Shown: positions 15,377-24,271, counted from the stretch's first letter. The stretch is 64,000 nt of DNA from WTXA01 sp964415195 (GCA_964415195.1 CAYPYD010000001.1:434001-498000); one strand, 5' to 3'. The notes: a model not told the origin generated them from the sequence alone. Made by a program: numbers and translations.

Positions 15377-16438
15377 ATGTGGGATATAGTAATAATCGGA
15401 GCAGGACCAGCAGGACTAGGCGCAGCCATTGAAGCCAGCAAGACAGGAGCCAAAGTCCTACTAGTAGATGAAAACAAACTACCAGGAGGTCAACTCTTTA
15501 AGCAAATACACAAGTTTTTCGGATCCAAGGAACATTATGCCGGACTAAGAGGCTACCAAATTGGAGAAAAACTCATCGGAGAAGCATTAGCCAATGGTGT
15601 TTCATATAAGGGAGAAACCATCTGTCAAGGATTTACTGATGAAGGGGACATAATATTAAACAAAGTGGGTCAAATAGAATTTATTAAAAGCAAAGCCATA
15701 ATCCTCGCAACCGGGGGCATAGAAAAGGGTCTACCCTTTAAGAACTGGACCCTCCCAGGAGTCATGACCGCAGGCTGTGCACAAACCTTTGCCAATGTAC
15801 ATGGAATTAAAGTAGGCCAGGAAATACTTGTAATAGGATCAGGAAACGTAGGCCTCATAACCGCCTACCAACTAATACAAGCAGGGATGAATATAAAAGG
15901 AATAGTAGAATTCCAAGAAAATATAACCGGCTATGAAGTACATCTGAATAAAATTAGAAAACTAGGTATACCATTATATACAAGCCATACAATAATTGAA
16001 GCACTTGGAAAAGATCATGTTATCGGTGGGAAAATTGTTGATATAAATAATGGGAAAGAAAAAAATATTGATTGCGATACTATAATACTAGCAGTCGGAC
16101 TAAGAACCAATAGTAGAATAGCAGTCAGCCTAGGTTGTAAGACTATATATAACGAAGCCTTTGGAGGCATGATTCCACTTCATGATCAAAGAATGGAAAC
16201 CACCATCAAAAATGTATTTATTGCAGGTGATTTATCAGCGATAGAAGAAGCTAGTACTGCAATAGATGAAGGTAGAATAGCTGGACTCGCAGCTGCCCAA
16301 AACCTTGGATATTTAGTTGCCGACAATGATATAGAAGCAATAAATCAAAGATTAGTTGAATTAAGAAGTGGTTTCTTCGGAGAAAAAAGAAAAGACTTCA
16401 AACAAGAAATACTAAGGAGGCATCACCATGAAGCATAA
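15377..16438 (+). CDS. NAD(P)/FAD-dependent oxidoreductase subunit (HcnB/alpha-type)
   Basis: A 353-residue two-dinucleotide-binding flavoprotein. The N-terminal FAD site is DIVIIGAGPAGLGAAIEASK; the second Rossmann motif is ILVIGSGNVGLITAYQLI; the C-terminal GDLSAIEEASTAIDEG closes the FAD site. It matches the alpha/HcnB-type subunit of multi-subunit dye-linked amino-acid dehydrogenases (proline, opine or D-amino acid). It begins two bases after the upstream stop at ATG 15377, with GGAATAGGTG as ribosome site. The fused C-terminal ferredoxin domains found in single-chain homologues are here separate genes. Confidence 0.82.
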   Translation: MWDIVIIGAGPAGLGAAIEASKTGAKVLLVDENKLPGGQLFKQIHKFFGSKEHYAGLRGYQIGEKLIGEALANGVSYKGETICQGFTDEGDIILNKVGQIEFIKSKAIILATGGIEKGLPFKNWTLPGVMTAGCAQTFANVHGIKVGQEILVIGSGNVGLITAYQLIQAGMNIKGIVEFQENITGYEVHLNKIRKLGIPLYTSHTIIEALGKDHVIGGKIVDINNGKEKNIDCDTIILAVGLRTNSRIAVSLGCKTIYNEAFGGMIPLHDQRMETTIKNVFIAGDLSAIEEASTAIDEGRIAGLAAAQNLGYLVADNDIEAINQRLVELRSGFFGEKRKDFKQEILRRHHHEA

Positions 16439-16838
16439 AATTAAAATCTATTGCCAACAAGAAATCCCCTGTGATCCTTGTGCTGCTTCATGTAGTAAAA
16501 AAGCTATAATTAAAAAAACATTAACCACAATTCCAGAATTCAATGAAGAAAAATGCATTGGTTGCCTATTATGTGTAGCCAACTGTCCAGGACAAGCTCT
16601 TTTTTATATTAATGAAGAACTTGGTGAATTAACCTTTCCATATGAATTTTCTTTAAGACCTGACATAGGTGAAGAAATAAATCTTGTTGACGAGTACGGT
16701 AATACCCTTGGAATTGGAGAAGTTAAGGATTTTATAGATAAAAAAGCCTTTAACAAAACTACATTGATAGTAGTCAGGGGTAACTTGAAAGATTTAGACA
16801 GAACTAGAGGAATAGTCAGGAGGCAGACTAATGGATGA
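16428..16838 (+). CDS. 4Fe-4S ferredoxin-type subunit
   Basis: A 136-residue protein with two cysteine clusters, IPCDPCAASCSKKAI (residues 11-25) and CIGCLLCVANCPGQA (about 40-54), that suit two [4Fe-4S] centres. The rest is a beta-rich domain. It overlaps the preceding gene by 11 bases and carries its ribosome site AAGGAGG within it. In larger homologues this region is part of the alpha chain. It should wire electrons between the FAD subunit and the BFD-like subunit. Confidence 0.78.
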   Translation: MKHKIKIYCQQEIPCDPCAASCSKKAIIKKTLTTIPEFNEEKCIGCLLCVANCPGQALFYINEELGELTFPYEFSLRPDIGEEINLVDEYGNTLGIGEVKDFIDKKAFNKTTLIVVRGNLKDLDRTRGIVRRQTNG

Positions 16839-17094
16839 TAAAATAATTATATGCAGATGTGAAGAAATAACTTATGGAGAAATTATTGCGGCCATAGCTG
16901 CGGGCTGTCATAGTATCTCTACTATAAAAAAATATACCAGAACAGGAATGGGCAGTTGTCAGGGGAGAGTATGCACTCCAATTATTATTAAAATATTAAA
17001 AAGCCAGGGCATAGAAGTTGAAGTTGAAGATAAACCGAATTTCCCCTACACTCCAATTACAATAAGAGATATGGAGGTAGAAGGTGATGAATAA
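16831..17094 (+). CDS. BFD-like [2Fe-2S] subunit
   Basis: An 87-residue protein. Residues up to about 60 form a bacterioferritin-ferredoxin (BFD-like) domain, with ICRCEEIT near the start and GMGSCQGRVC later, giving the four Cys ligands of a [2Fe-2S] centre. It overlaps the upstream gene by eight bases. The last 25 residues are an extension ending in a run of Glu. This domain is normally fused at the C-terminus of HcnB-type chains. Confidence 0.8.
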   Translation: MDDKIIICRCEEITYGEIIAAIAAGCHSISTIKKYTRTGMGSCQGRVCTPIIIKILKSQGIEVEVEDKPNFPYTPITIRDMEVEGDE

Positions 17095-18193
17095 TAACTA
17101 TGATGTAATTGTTATTGGAGGAGGTTATTTTGGATCTTCAATCAGCTACCATTTAAGCCAGGCAGGCTTTAGAACCTTACTGCTGGAACAAAAGGAATTA
17201 GCATCAGGCTCAAGCGGGGCAAATTATGGTTGTATTCAAGTCCAGGACTCCAACATGGGGATAAGTATGGAAAGAACCTTAAGAGGCTTTAAAGGGGCTA
17301 TGAAACTAGAAGAAACCCTAGGTTGCAATCTTGATTTAAAAAAAATGGGCAGTCTTATTGTCGCTGAAAATGAAGCGGAAATGAATGAACTCGAAAAACT
17401 ATATCAAGAAAAAAAAGAATATGGTCTACCAGTAGAATTTCTAAATCCCAAAGACATAAAAAAAATAGAACCATATATTGATGAGAAGATCTTACTGGGA
17501 GCTTCATACATGTCACAAGCTAGACTAACACCGTGGAAACTAGTATATGGTTTTGTCAACAAAGGTAAAGTATATGGACTTGAAGTCAGGGAGTGGTCCA
17601 AGGTCATAGACTATATTAGAACAGGAGATGTAATAAAAGGAGTAATTCTAGAAAATGGCGAAAAAATAAGTGGTAGACATGTAATCATAACAGCTGGAGC
17701 CTATTCCAAAAAACTAGGTAAAATCGCCGGTATAGATATACCTGTAGAATATATTAAAGGCGAAGCTTTTGTCACAGAGGCAGTTAAACCGATGATGAAC
17801 AACTTTTTATCCTCTGCAGCATTTTTTACCGATGCTCATGGAGATGCAAGTAATTGTGCCTTAGCAATGATGCAAAGTAATGGCGGAAACTTCTTAATAG
17901 GTGAAACAGGTAGTACAGGACCAGATGATACAGACGAACTGAATTTTTTCCCCTCCAGGGCACATTTAAGTAAAATGGCCAGCCTTGGTGCCAGGTATTA
18001 TCCAGTTTTAAGAGATTTAAAAATACTAAGGACCTTTTCAGTAGCCTCACCCTATACTAAGGATATGGAGCCTATATTTGGAAAAACAAGTCTTGAAGGT
18101 TTATACGTTGCTGCAGGCTTTAAAAGCTGCGTTGTTATAACCACTGCAATTGGAGAAGAAATGACCGATATTATTACAAACCAAGATAATTGA
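17087..18193 (+). CDS. FAD-dependent amino-acid oxidase/dehydrogenase subunit (DAO family, HcnC/beta-type)
   Basis: A 368-residue flavoprotein of the D-amino-acid oxidase/glycine oxidase family. The FAD motif is DVIVIGGGYFGSSISYHLSQ, and the C-terminal SPYTKDMEPIFGKTSLEGLY is the usual flavin-closing segment. This is the substrate-binding subunit. Homologues act on proline, hydroxyproline, sarcosine or glycine-like amines; the substrate cannot be read from the sequence. The start ATG 17087 uses GGAGG at 17073; a GTG three bases earlier is not needed. It overlaps the BFD-like gene and ends the operon. Confidence 0.82.
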   Translation: MNNNYDVIVIGGGYFGSSISYHLSQAGFRTLLLEQKELASGSSGANYGCIQVQDSNMGISMERTLRGFKGAMKLEETLGCNLDLKKMGSLIVAENEAEMNELEKLYQEKKEYGLPVEFLNPKDIKKIEPYIDEKILLGASYMSQARLTPWKLVYGFVNKGKVYGLEVREWSKVIDYIRTGDVIKGVILENGEKISGRHVIITAGAYSKKLGKIAGIDIPVEYIKGEAFVTEAVKPMMNNFLSSAAFFTDAHGDASNCALAMMQSNGGNFLIGETGSTGPDDTDELNFFPSRAHLSKMASLGARYYPVLRDLKILRTFSVASPYTKDMEPIFGKTSLEGLYVAAGFKSCVVITTAIGEEMTDIITNQDN

Positions 18194-18218
18194 CAAAAAA
18201 AGTTAAGAATGCTAAACT
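18190..18218 (+). promoter_or_regulatory. Promoter of the cysteine-rich peptide gene
   Basis: TTGACA (18190-18195), a 17-base spacer and TAAACT (18213-18218). The -35 overlaps the stop codon of the flavoprotein gene. Confidence 0.5.
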
Positions 18219-18247
18219 TATTATAGAACTAAAAGGAGGAATGATTA

Positions 18248-18376
18248 ATGATAGATTTACTAATATATGCATTTATCATTTCTGCAGTTGGACTAAGCAT
18301 TAAAAGAGTATTCTTCCACAAAAAGAAAGATAACTCATGTGGTGGTAATTGTCAGAATTGTACAGTGCATAAATAA
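18248..18376 (+). CDS. 42-residue FeoB-associated-type Cys-rich membrane peptide
   Basis: A small gene from ATG 18248 (AAAGGAGG upstream) to TAA 18376 encodes one N-terminal membrane helix (IDLLIYAFIISAVGLSI), a basic stretch and a C-terminal CGGNCQNC motif. This matches the short 'FeoB-associated Cys-rich membrane protein' family. Those are usually next to feoAB, but here no iron-transport gene is nearby; instead it follows an Fe-S dehydrogenase operon. The C-x3-C-x2-C could bind iron or another metal. Confidence 0.75.
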   Translation: MIDLLIYAFIISAVGLSIKRVFFHKKKDNSCGGNCQNCTVHK

Positions 18377-18398
18377 AAATATATAATATTTAAAAAAA

Positions 18399-18438
18399 AG
18401 AAGAAGGAATTGATTTTCAATCCTTCTTTTTTCTTTTT
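18399..18438 (+). terminator. Terminator after the Cys-rich peptide
   Basis: GAAGGAATTGA and TCAATCCTTC pair with one bulged base around a TTT loop, followed by TTTTTTCTTTTT. Confidence 0.75.
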
Positions 18439-18453
18439 AAATAACTACCTTAA

Positions 18454-18462
18454 TGATATAAT
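18454..18462 (+). promoter_or_regulatory. Extended -10 of the LRR operon
   Basis: TG-A-TATAAT about 47 bases before the LRR start, without a clear -35. Confidence 0.5.
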
Positions 18463-18508
18463 TAACTGAATAATATATAACTAAAGAAGAAATGAAAGGT
18501 GTATGTGA

Positions 18509-19690
18509 ATGAAGAAATTATTAATGCTGATATTTATCCTAACTATAGGCCTTTTTGGATCTTTAAGTTCAATTAAAGCTGAAGAAGTAAAATCAATTGT
18601 TGAACAATTTCCTGATCAAAACCTTAGGAATGAAATTTGCATTATCTTAGATAAAAAAGAAACAGACACAATCAGCGTTATCGAAGCTGAAGAAATAAAA
18701 AGTCTTATGTTAAATGATGTAGGTATAAAAAGTCTAGAAGGAATTGAAATCTTCAAAAACCTTATAATGCTTGACATAGGTAGCAATGAAATTAAAGAAA
18801 TTCCAAAAGGTTTTGGAACAATAAAAAATCTCAGGATATTAATTATCAATGACAATCAATTAAATGAACTAGGACTAATCACCAATCTAGTAAATCTAGA
18901 AGTACTAGATGCCAGTAACAATAAAATCAACAAGATATCAGCTGAAATTGCCAATTTAGATAAACTTGAACAACTACAATTACAAAATAATATAATAAGC
19001 AAGATACCTGTTGAAATTTCAAGATTAAAATCATTGGAAATGTTAGTGCTTGAAGGTAACCTTATTGATGAATTACCAAATAATATAGGCGATTTAACAA
19101 ATCTAACCATATTAGATCTTGGGAACAACAAAATTCAAGAAATACCTTGGGAAATTGGAAGTCTTAAAAAACTATATTTTTTAGACTTCTCAAATAATCA
19201 AATACATAAAATGGATATTCAATTATTTAATAAGCTAAGTGGAATTAAAGCTGTATATTTATTTAATCAAAACTACAGCGAAATTATTGATAATAGGGGA
19301 ATCGTCCACCAGGAAATGAAGTTAAAGGGGTTTGAAATATATACTTTGGATCTTGGATTCAATGTTGATCAGATTCTTATAAAACCTGATGGAACTCAAA
19401 TACAACTCGACGGTAATATTCATGGTGGCTATGTTAAAATAGAAGGAGATTTACTTGATACTATAGGTGATTATATCCTAAAAACTACTTTAACTGGAGG
19501 ACCAAGTAATTCATTTGGTGACAAAGAAAATTTACCTTCGGTATATGAACAAAAGTTTTCCTTAAAAGATTCCAAGGAACTACCTGTTAATAACAAAGGC
19601 ATCTATTTATATGGATCTATTATAACCTTTTGTATTGGCTTGGTGATGGTAGTTGGAACTAGATTTATTAAAACTAGAGGAGGATTTTAA
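18509..19690 (+). CDS. Secreted leucine-rich-repeat protein with C-terminal anchor
   Basis: A 393-residue exported protein. It has a signal peptide (residues 1-24, MKKLLMLIFILTIGLFGSLS then SIKA), about eight LRRs between residues 55 and 245 with repeats such as LEVLDASNNKINKISAEIAN and LTILDLGNNKIQEIPWEIGS, a beta-rich domain to about 355, and a C-terminal membrane helix (IYLYGSIITFCIGLVMVVGT) with a short basic tail. LRR surface proteins usually bind proteins or peptidoglycan; the target is unknown. It overlaps the next gene as TAATG, so it heads a three-gene operon. Confidence 0.78.
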   Translation: MKKLLMLIFILTIGLFGSLSSIKAEEVKSIVEQFPDQNLRNEICIILDKKETDTISVIEAEEIKSLMLNDVGIKSLEGIEIFKNLIMLDIGSNEIKEIPKGFGTIKNLRILIINDNQLNELGLITNLVNLEVLDASNNKINKISAEIANLDKLEQLQLQNNIISKIPVEISRLKSLEMLVLEGNLIDELPNNIGDLTNLTILDLGNNKIQEIPWEIGSLKKLYFLDFSNNQIHKMDIQLFNKLSGIKAVYLFNQNYSEIIDNRGIVHQEMKLKGFEIYTLDLGFNVDQILIKPDGTQIQLDGNIHGGYVKIEGDLLDTIGDYILKTTLTGGPSNSFGDKENLPSVYEQKFSLKDSKELPVNNKGIYLYGSIITFCIGLVMVVGTRFIKTRGGF

Positions 19691-20472
19691 TGGATTTTAA
19701 TCAACTGTTTTTCTATTTTTGCTTCTATAGTTTTTTAGGATTTATATTAGAAACTATATATAGGTCAATTGTTACCAAAAGTCTAGTATATCCAGGTTTG
19801 CTTTATGGGCCATATTGTCCTATATATGGAGTTGGAGCAATATTTTTATTAGTGCTACTTTTACCAATAAAAGATAATCTATTGATATTTCTACCTGCAG
19901 CTTTTATAATAATCACACTTTTGGAGTATGTAACTGGTTATTTATTAGAGAAGATATTAAATTTAAGACTTTGGGATTATAGCAGTAATTTCTTGAACAT
20001 CAATGGTAGAATATCCTTGAAATTCTCAATTTATTGGACAATTCTAGCTTATTTTTTTATATATTTTATCCATCCTTTATTTGGAAACATAACCAGTTTT
20101 TTAGAAAGTATAGGTCTTTTGGGTCTTATGAAATATATTTTAATACCAGCCATGTTAGTGGACTTATTGTTTACAATTAATAAGGCTATCTATATCAGAA
20201 AAGAAATCTCTGCCCTTGATTTGATTTTAAATGAAATTGAAGGATTAAAGGATAATGCTGAAGAAAGAATTGAAGCCTTAAAGGACAATGCTGAAGACAG
20301 ATTAGAAACATTGAAAAAAGACTATGAAGATTTGTTGGCAAAACTAATAAAAGCCAACAGAAATCTCTTCATATATAGATTTAGCTCTAGAAAATTCCCG
20401 AAAGTTATAAAAACCATTAGGGATGCTGGAAAGAATCTTAAGATTTACAAATGGTTTAAGGAGGAAAAATAA
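19690..20472 (+). CDS. Putative ABC-transporter permease family (PF06541) membrane protein
   Basis: A 260-residue protein with about five membrane helices starting FFYFCFYSFLGFILETIYRS and including PGLLYGPYCPIYGVGAIFLL, both hallmark segments of PF06541, and LLEYVTGYLLEKILNLRLWD. A cytoplasmic tail contains a repeated coiled-coil (EGLKDNAEERIEALKDNAED), probably for partner binding. The family is named a type-IV ABC permease, but no ATPase is nearby, so transport is unproven. Starts overlap the LRR stop; the bactofilin-like gene overlaps its own stop. Confidence 0.72.
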   Translation: MDFNQLFFYFCFYSFLGFILETIYRSIVTKSLVYPGLLYGPYCPIYGVGAIFLLVLLLPIKDNLLIFLPAAFIIITLLEYVTGYLLEKILNLRLWDYSSNFLNINGRISLKFSIYWTILAYFFIYFIHPLFGNITSFLESIGLLGLMKYILIPAMLVDLLFTINKAIYIRKEISALDLILNEIEGLKDNAEERIEALKDNAEDRLETLKKDYEDLLAKLIKANRNLFIYRFSSRKFPKVIKTIRDAGKNLKIYKWFKEEK

Positions 20473-21569
20473 TGAAATTTAGAAGATTAGCAGTCTTGAC
20501 TATTTTACTGTTAAGCTCGATCCTAATGGTAGGAGCTGCAAAGACTGATGAGGTAAAAAAAATAGTCCCAGCGGGAGAACTTATCGAAGAAAACTATTAT
20601 TTTTCCGGTAAATATTTTGAGAATAACGGAACTATTGATGGCAGTCTTTTTGTTTATGCTGAAGATGTATTAATTAATGGTGAAGTTGAAGGCAATATGT
20701 TTATAATGTCACAAAATGAGATTGTAATAAATGGACACATCAAAGGTGATATTTTTATTGCATCTTCTCAGAAAGTCATTGTATCAGGTAGGATTGATGG
20801 CAGCATCTTTGCCTTTGGCAAGGAAGTCAATCTTGAATCTAGAACTGAAGTTAATAAAGATGTTTACATAGCAGGTGATAATATTAATATTTACGGAGCG
20901 GTTAATAGGGATGCCAATATTTATTATGCAACTAACCTGCTTGTTAAAGGTACTATATTAGGCGATTTAAATTATACTGCTAGAAATACCAATATTATAG
21001 GTGGTAGTGTCATTGGAGATACTAACATCAGACAAGTTGGAACAAAAGATGCAGATAGACTGATGGACCAAACTAGAAGCAGATTATTCTCAACCATCAG
21101 TTTCATATTCACCACCCTAATAATCTGGTTCTTATTATCATTTGTTTTCAAAGAAACTAAAAGAAAAACAGCAGATCTTTTAATTAATAAAAGAAGCAAA
21201 CTGTTTTTCCTTTATGGACTTCTTGGTATTATTGCAACACTAGGTATAGCAGTGGTCTTCTTTTTAACTTATATAGGTATACCATTTGCTTTAATTATTA
21301 TCTTATTAATAGGCTCTGCATTATTTTTATCAACTGGAGTCTTCATTATTGCACTTAGCGACTATTTTGGAAGTAGATATCCTAGATTTGCTGGTGGAAA
21401 CAATATTTTATATGTTGTTGTATTAGCAGTAGCATATAAACTGATACAATTAATACCATACTTTGGTGGATTAATAAGTCTTATAGTAGTTATCCTAGGT
21501 TTTGGATTGATACTGGGAAGCTTTTATCATAAAGGAGAAATAGAAGAAGAGCATAACTTGATACTGTAA
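20472..21569 (+). CDS. Bactofilin-like polymer-forming protein with membrane domain
   Basis: A 365-residue protein. It starts with a signal/anchor helix (residues 1-22) and then has short beta repeats with the polymer-forming pattern (GTIDGSLFVYAEDVLINGEV, GEVEGNMFI, GHIKGDIFI, GRIDGSIFA, GTILGDLNY) to about residue 190, typical of the bactofilin right-handed beta-helix. About four membrane helices follow (from residue 205). Bactofilins are normally cytoplasmic; here the beta-helix is predicted outside the cell. An envelope scaffold is likely. It is the last gene of the LRR operon. Confidence 0.75.
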   Translation: MKFRRLAVLTILLLSSILMVGAAKTDEVKKIVPAGELIEENYYFSGKYFENNGTIDGSLFVYAEDVLINGEVEGNMFIMSQNEIVINGHIKGDIFIASSQKVIVSGRIDGSIFAFGKEVNLESRTEVNKDVYIAGDNINIYGAVNRDANIYYATNLLVKGTILGDLNYTARNTNIIGGSVIGDTNIRQVGTKDADRLMDQTRSRLFSTISFIFTTLIIWFLLSFVFKETKRKTADLLINKRSKLFFLYGLLGIIATLGIAVVFFLTYIGIPFALIIILLIGSALFLSTGVFIIALSDYFGSRYPRFAGGNNILYVVVLAVAYKLIQLIPYFGGLISLIVVILGFGLILGSFYHKGEIEEEHNLIL

Positions 21570-21577
21570 ATTATAAG

Positions 21578-21616
21578 AAAAGCCTATTAACTTCATCGAA
21601 AGTTAATAGGCTTTTC
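21578..21616 (+). terminator. Terminator of the LRR-bactofilin operon
   Basis: AAAGCCTATTAACTT pairs with AAGTTAATAGGCTTT around a CATCGAA-type loop, followed by T residues. Confidence 0.85.
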
Positions 21617-21675
21617 AGCCAATTTACACATTTTATCTCTATAATTAAGATAACAAAGAGGAAAGGAGAATAGTT

Positions 21676-21936
21676 ATGGAAGAAAATAAAAACAATGTTT
21701 CCGAGGAAGTTACTATTGTTCAAGAAAAACCAAAGAAAAAAGCAAATGCAGCATTAATACTTGGTATTATTGGAACATCGGCTGGTGTGTTAGCCTTATT
21801 ACTAATAGTTGGTGGTTTCTTTTTTAGAGGAAGATCAAACATGATGGATAATATCAGAGAAAATAGAGCTGATCGCATAGAAGATAGAAGTGGCTTTGGT
21901 AATGATAATAATTTCTGCAGAGGCTTCAGAAGATAA
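21676..21936 (+). CDS. Small single-pass membrane protein of unknown function
   Basis: An 86-residue protein with a charged N-terminus (EKPKKK), one membrane helix (ALILGIIGTSAGVLALLLIV) followed by RGRSN, and a polar tail containing DRIEDRSGFGNDNN and one Cys. I do not recognise a family. AAAGGAGAA precedes the ATG. It has its own terminator and is not part of the neighbouring operons. Confidence 0.65.
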   Translation: MEENKNNVSEEVTIVQEKPKKKANAALILGIIGTSAGVLALLLIVGGFFFRGRSNMMDNIRENRADRIEDRSGFGNDNNFCRGFRR

Positions 21937-21958
21937 TTGACTATAATTAACTGATTTA

Positions 21959-21990
21959 GGATCGCCTTTTAACGAGGCGGTTCTTTTTTG
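21959..21990 (+). terminator. Terminator of the small membrane protein
   Basis: GATCGCCT and AGGCGGTTC form a short stem with G-T pairs around TTTAACG, followed by seven T. Confidence 0.65.
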
Positions 21991-22080
21991 ATTGAAATAT
22001 CTTGTTTATTTTTCCCTATAAATATTATATAATCGTATTAAGTTGATTTAGGTTATATCAAATATATTAGGAGGATGACA

Positions 22081-22911
22081 ATGGTAAGAATACTAGTCGA
22101 TACATCAAGCGATCTATCAAAAGAATACCGAGAAAAACACAATATTGAATGGGTGCACTTTCCAATTACCTTTGATACAGAGACCTATTTTGATCGAAAG
22201 GACATGAATGTAGTTGAATTCTATGATAAGATTAAAGAGTCAGGCATTGTACCAAAAACATCACAAGTAACTTGTGAACAATTTGAACCAGCTATAAGAA
22301 AATTATTAGAAAATGAAGATGACCAGGTAATTGTTATTACACTATCGTCAACATTGAGTGGAACATATAATGAAGCTGTAAGAGCTAAAGAGAATATCGG
22401 CTCTGACAGAGTTTATGTCCTTGATAGCAACCTGGCAACAATAATGATTGGAGACCTAGCTATAATTGGAGCTGAAATGGCTGAAGCAGGTGCTACTTTA
22501 GAAGAAATTGTTGCAGTACTAGAAGAAAAAAAATATAAAAGAGAAATGATATTTGTTTTAGATACATTGGAATTTTTAAGAAAAGGTGGTAGAATATCCT
22601 TCGCACAGTCAGTTGTAGGGGGATTGCTAAATATTAAAGTAGTATTAAAATATACTAATGAAGGTAAAATAGTACCTTTCGAAAAAGCCAAAGGCAAGAA
22701 ACAAGCTTTAAAAATAATATTGGATTATATAAAAAATAATAAAGTTGAAGGTAATAAAATTCTATTAGCACATGCAGTAAATGAAGAATTCATCATGGAA
22801 GTTAAAGAGGCAATAGAAACTGAATTAGGACTGACAGTAGATATTGTTGCAGAAATTGGTGCAGTAATTGGTGCCCATGTAGGACCTGGAACTATAGCAA
22901 TAAGTTGTTAA
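22081..22911 (+). CDS. DegV-family fatty-acid-binding protein
   Basis: A 276-residue DegV protein with the family signatures VRILVDTSSDLSKEY at the N-terminus, FPITFDTETYFDRKDM, TSQVTCEQF, TLSSTLSGTYNEA and C-terminal GAVIGAHVGPGTIAIS. DegV/FakB-type proteins hold a fatty acid and present it to FakA kinase for membrane lipid synthesis; no FakA is in this window. The ATG 22081 lies five bases after AGGAGG; the ATG at 22075 is too close. It may be transcribed with murT, which begins ten bases downstream. Confidence 0.87.
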   Translation: MVRILVDTSSDLSKEYREKHNIEWVHFPITFDTETYFDRKDMNVVEFYDKIKESGIVPKTSQVTCEQFEPAIRKLLENEDDQVIVITLSSTLSGTYNEAVRAKENIGSDRVYVLDSNLATIMIGDLAIIGAEMAEAGATLEEIVAVLEEKKYKREMIFVLDTLEFLRKGGRISFAQSVVGGLLNIKVVLKYTNEGKIVPFEKAKGKKQALKIILDYIKNNKVEGNKILLAHAVNEEFIMEVKEAIETELGLTVDIVAEIGAVIGAHVGPGTIAISC

Positions 22912-22921
22912 GGAGTATAAA

Positions 22922-24271
22922 GTGTTATTCACATTAATGATTGGCAAACTGGCTATAAAAATAGCTGGCTTAGCCAACAAGGATATTGGCATAGCAGGTA
23001 AGATTGCTTTGAAAATAAATAAGAATATCCTGAAAAAATTAAAGAAAAAAATAGCCGGAGAATTCATCTTTATTGTAGGGACAAACGGCAAGACAACAAC
23101 CAGAAAGCTTTTGGTTGAAATATTTGGCAAGGAAAAATTAAACATAGGAAACAATCACCATAGTAGAGATGACTATGATGGTATTGTTTCTGCATTAATT
23201 GAAAAAGTAAGAATATTTGGTAAAACCAAGGTGGATTATATGGTCATTGAGATCAAAGACATAGCCACCTTGTCTTTATTTACAGAAATTAAACCTGAAT
23301 ATTTAATAATTACCAACCTATTTGAGGAACAATTATCGAGAAATGGAAATTTTAAAGAAAAGATTAATAAATTAAAAGATTATCTAAGTAAACTACCAGA
23401 GACGACTATGATTTTCAATGGTGACGACCCAGTTGTGGTCGATATAGGAATGGATTTAAAAAACAGATTAGTCTATTATGGGATTGATAATAAAGATGAT
23501 GAAGATGAAGCTGAAATTAAAAAATGTATAAGATGTGAAGGGGAACTAAAATATACCTATATTGATGCAGGTCAATTAGGTGACTATGCTTGCAGCAATT
23601 GTGATCTAGAAAGACCTGAGATTGACTACCTTGCAACAAATGTTTCCTTAAAGGATGGAATATATTTCGATTTATGGACTAAAGGGGAAGAATACCCTTT
23701 TGATCTCCCATCCCAAGGCTATCATAATATCTACAACCTATTAGCTGCCTTAGCTTTACTAGATGAACTTGATATAGGAATAGATGCAGGAGAACTTGCT
23801 TTAGAAAAGTTTGAATTTGAAGATATAGAAATTGATACCTTTTATATAAAAAAGCCAATATTTCTTAAAGAAAGCAACAATATTTCCAGTTTTGAACAAA
23901 GCTTGGAAACAATAGATGAAGACGAAGGTAAAATTGATATCCTATTTTTCTTTGGTGATGAAAAAAATGAAGAAGATATCACCTTTATCTATGATTGCGA
24001 CTTTAGTGTCCTTGAAAAGGGCAATATAGGAAAAATATATATAACTGGTGTCAGAGCCTTTGATTTGGCACTGGCAATCAGGTACATGACAAAAGCTGTT
24101 AAAAAAATATTAGTTGATGAAAACGAAATATCAATCCTTACACATGCTATAAATGGGAAAAGTGAAAAACTATATATAGTAGCTAAAGGTGATAATGATA
24201 TAAACCTTGAAAAAAAACTGATAACCTTGGAAAAGAAATGGAGCAATAATAAATTATGGATAGGAAAATAG
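22922..24271 (+). CDS. murT: MurT-type Mur ligase
   Basis: A 449-residue Mur-ligase-like protein with ATP-binding FIVGTNGKTTTRKLL, central domain (VDYMVIEIKDIA, TNLFEEQLSR, FNGDDPVV), the MurT zinc ribbon (CIRCEGEL ... YACSNC, four Cys near residues 200-235) and a C-terminal DUF1727-type domain (QGYHNIYNLLAALALL, then ITGVRAFDLALAIRYM). MurT with GatD normally amidates the D-Glu of lipid II using glutamine. The start is GTG 22922 after AAGGAG. It overlaps the GatD-like gene by 16 bases. The GatD partner here lacks its nucleophile, so the ligase may use free ammonia or act on another target; that is inference. Confidence 0.82.
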   Translation: MLFTLMIGKLAIKIAGLANKDIGIAGKIALKINKNILKKLKKKIAGEFIFIVGTNGKTTTRKLLVEIFGKEKLNIGNNHHSRDDYDGIVSALIEKVRIFGKTKVDYMVIEIKDIATLSLFTEIKPEYLIITNLFEEQLSRNGNFKEKINKLKDYLSKLPETTMIFNGDDPVVVDIGMDLKNRLVYYGIDNKDDEDEAEIKKCIRCEGELKYTYIDAGQLGDYACSNCDLERPEIDYLATNVSLKDGIYFDLWTKGEEYPFDLPSQGYHNIYNLLAALALLDELDIGIDAGELALEKFEFEDIEIDTFYIKKPIFLKESNNISSFEQSLETIDEDEGKIDILFFFGDEKNEEDITFIYDCDFSVLEKGNIGKIYITGVRAFDLALAIRYMTKAVKKILVDENEISILTHAINGKSEKLYIVAKGDNDINLEKKLITLEKKWSNNKLWIGK

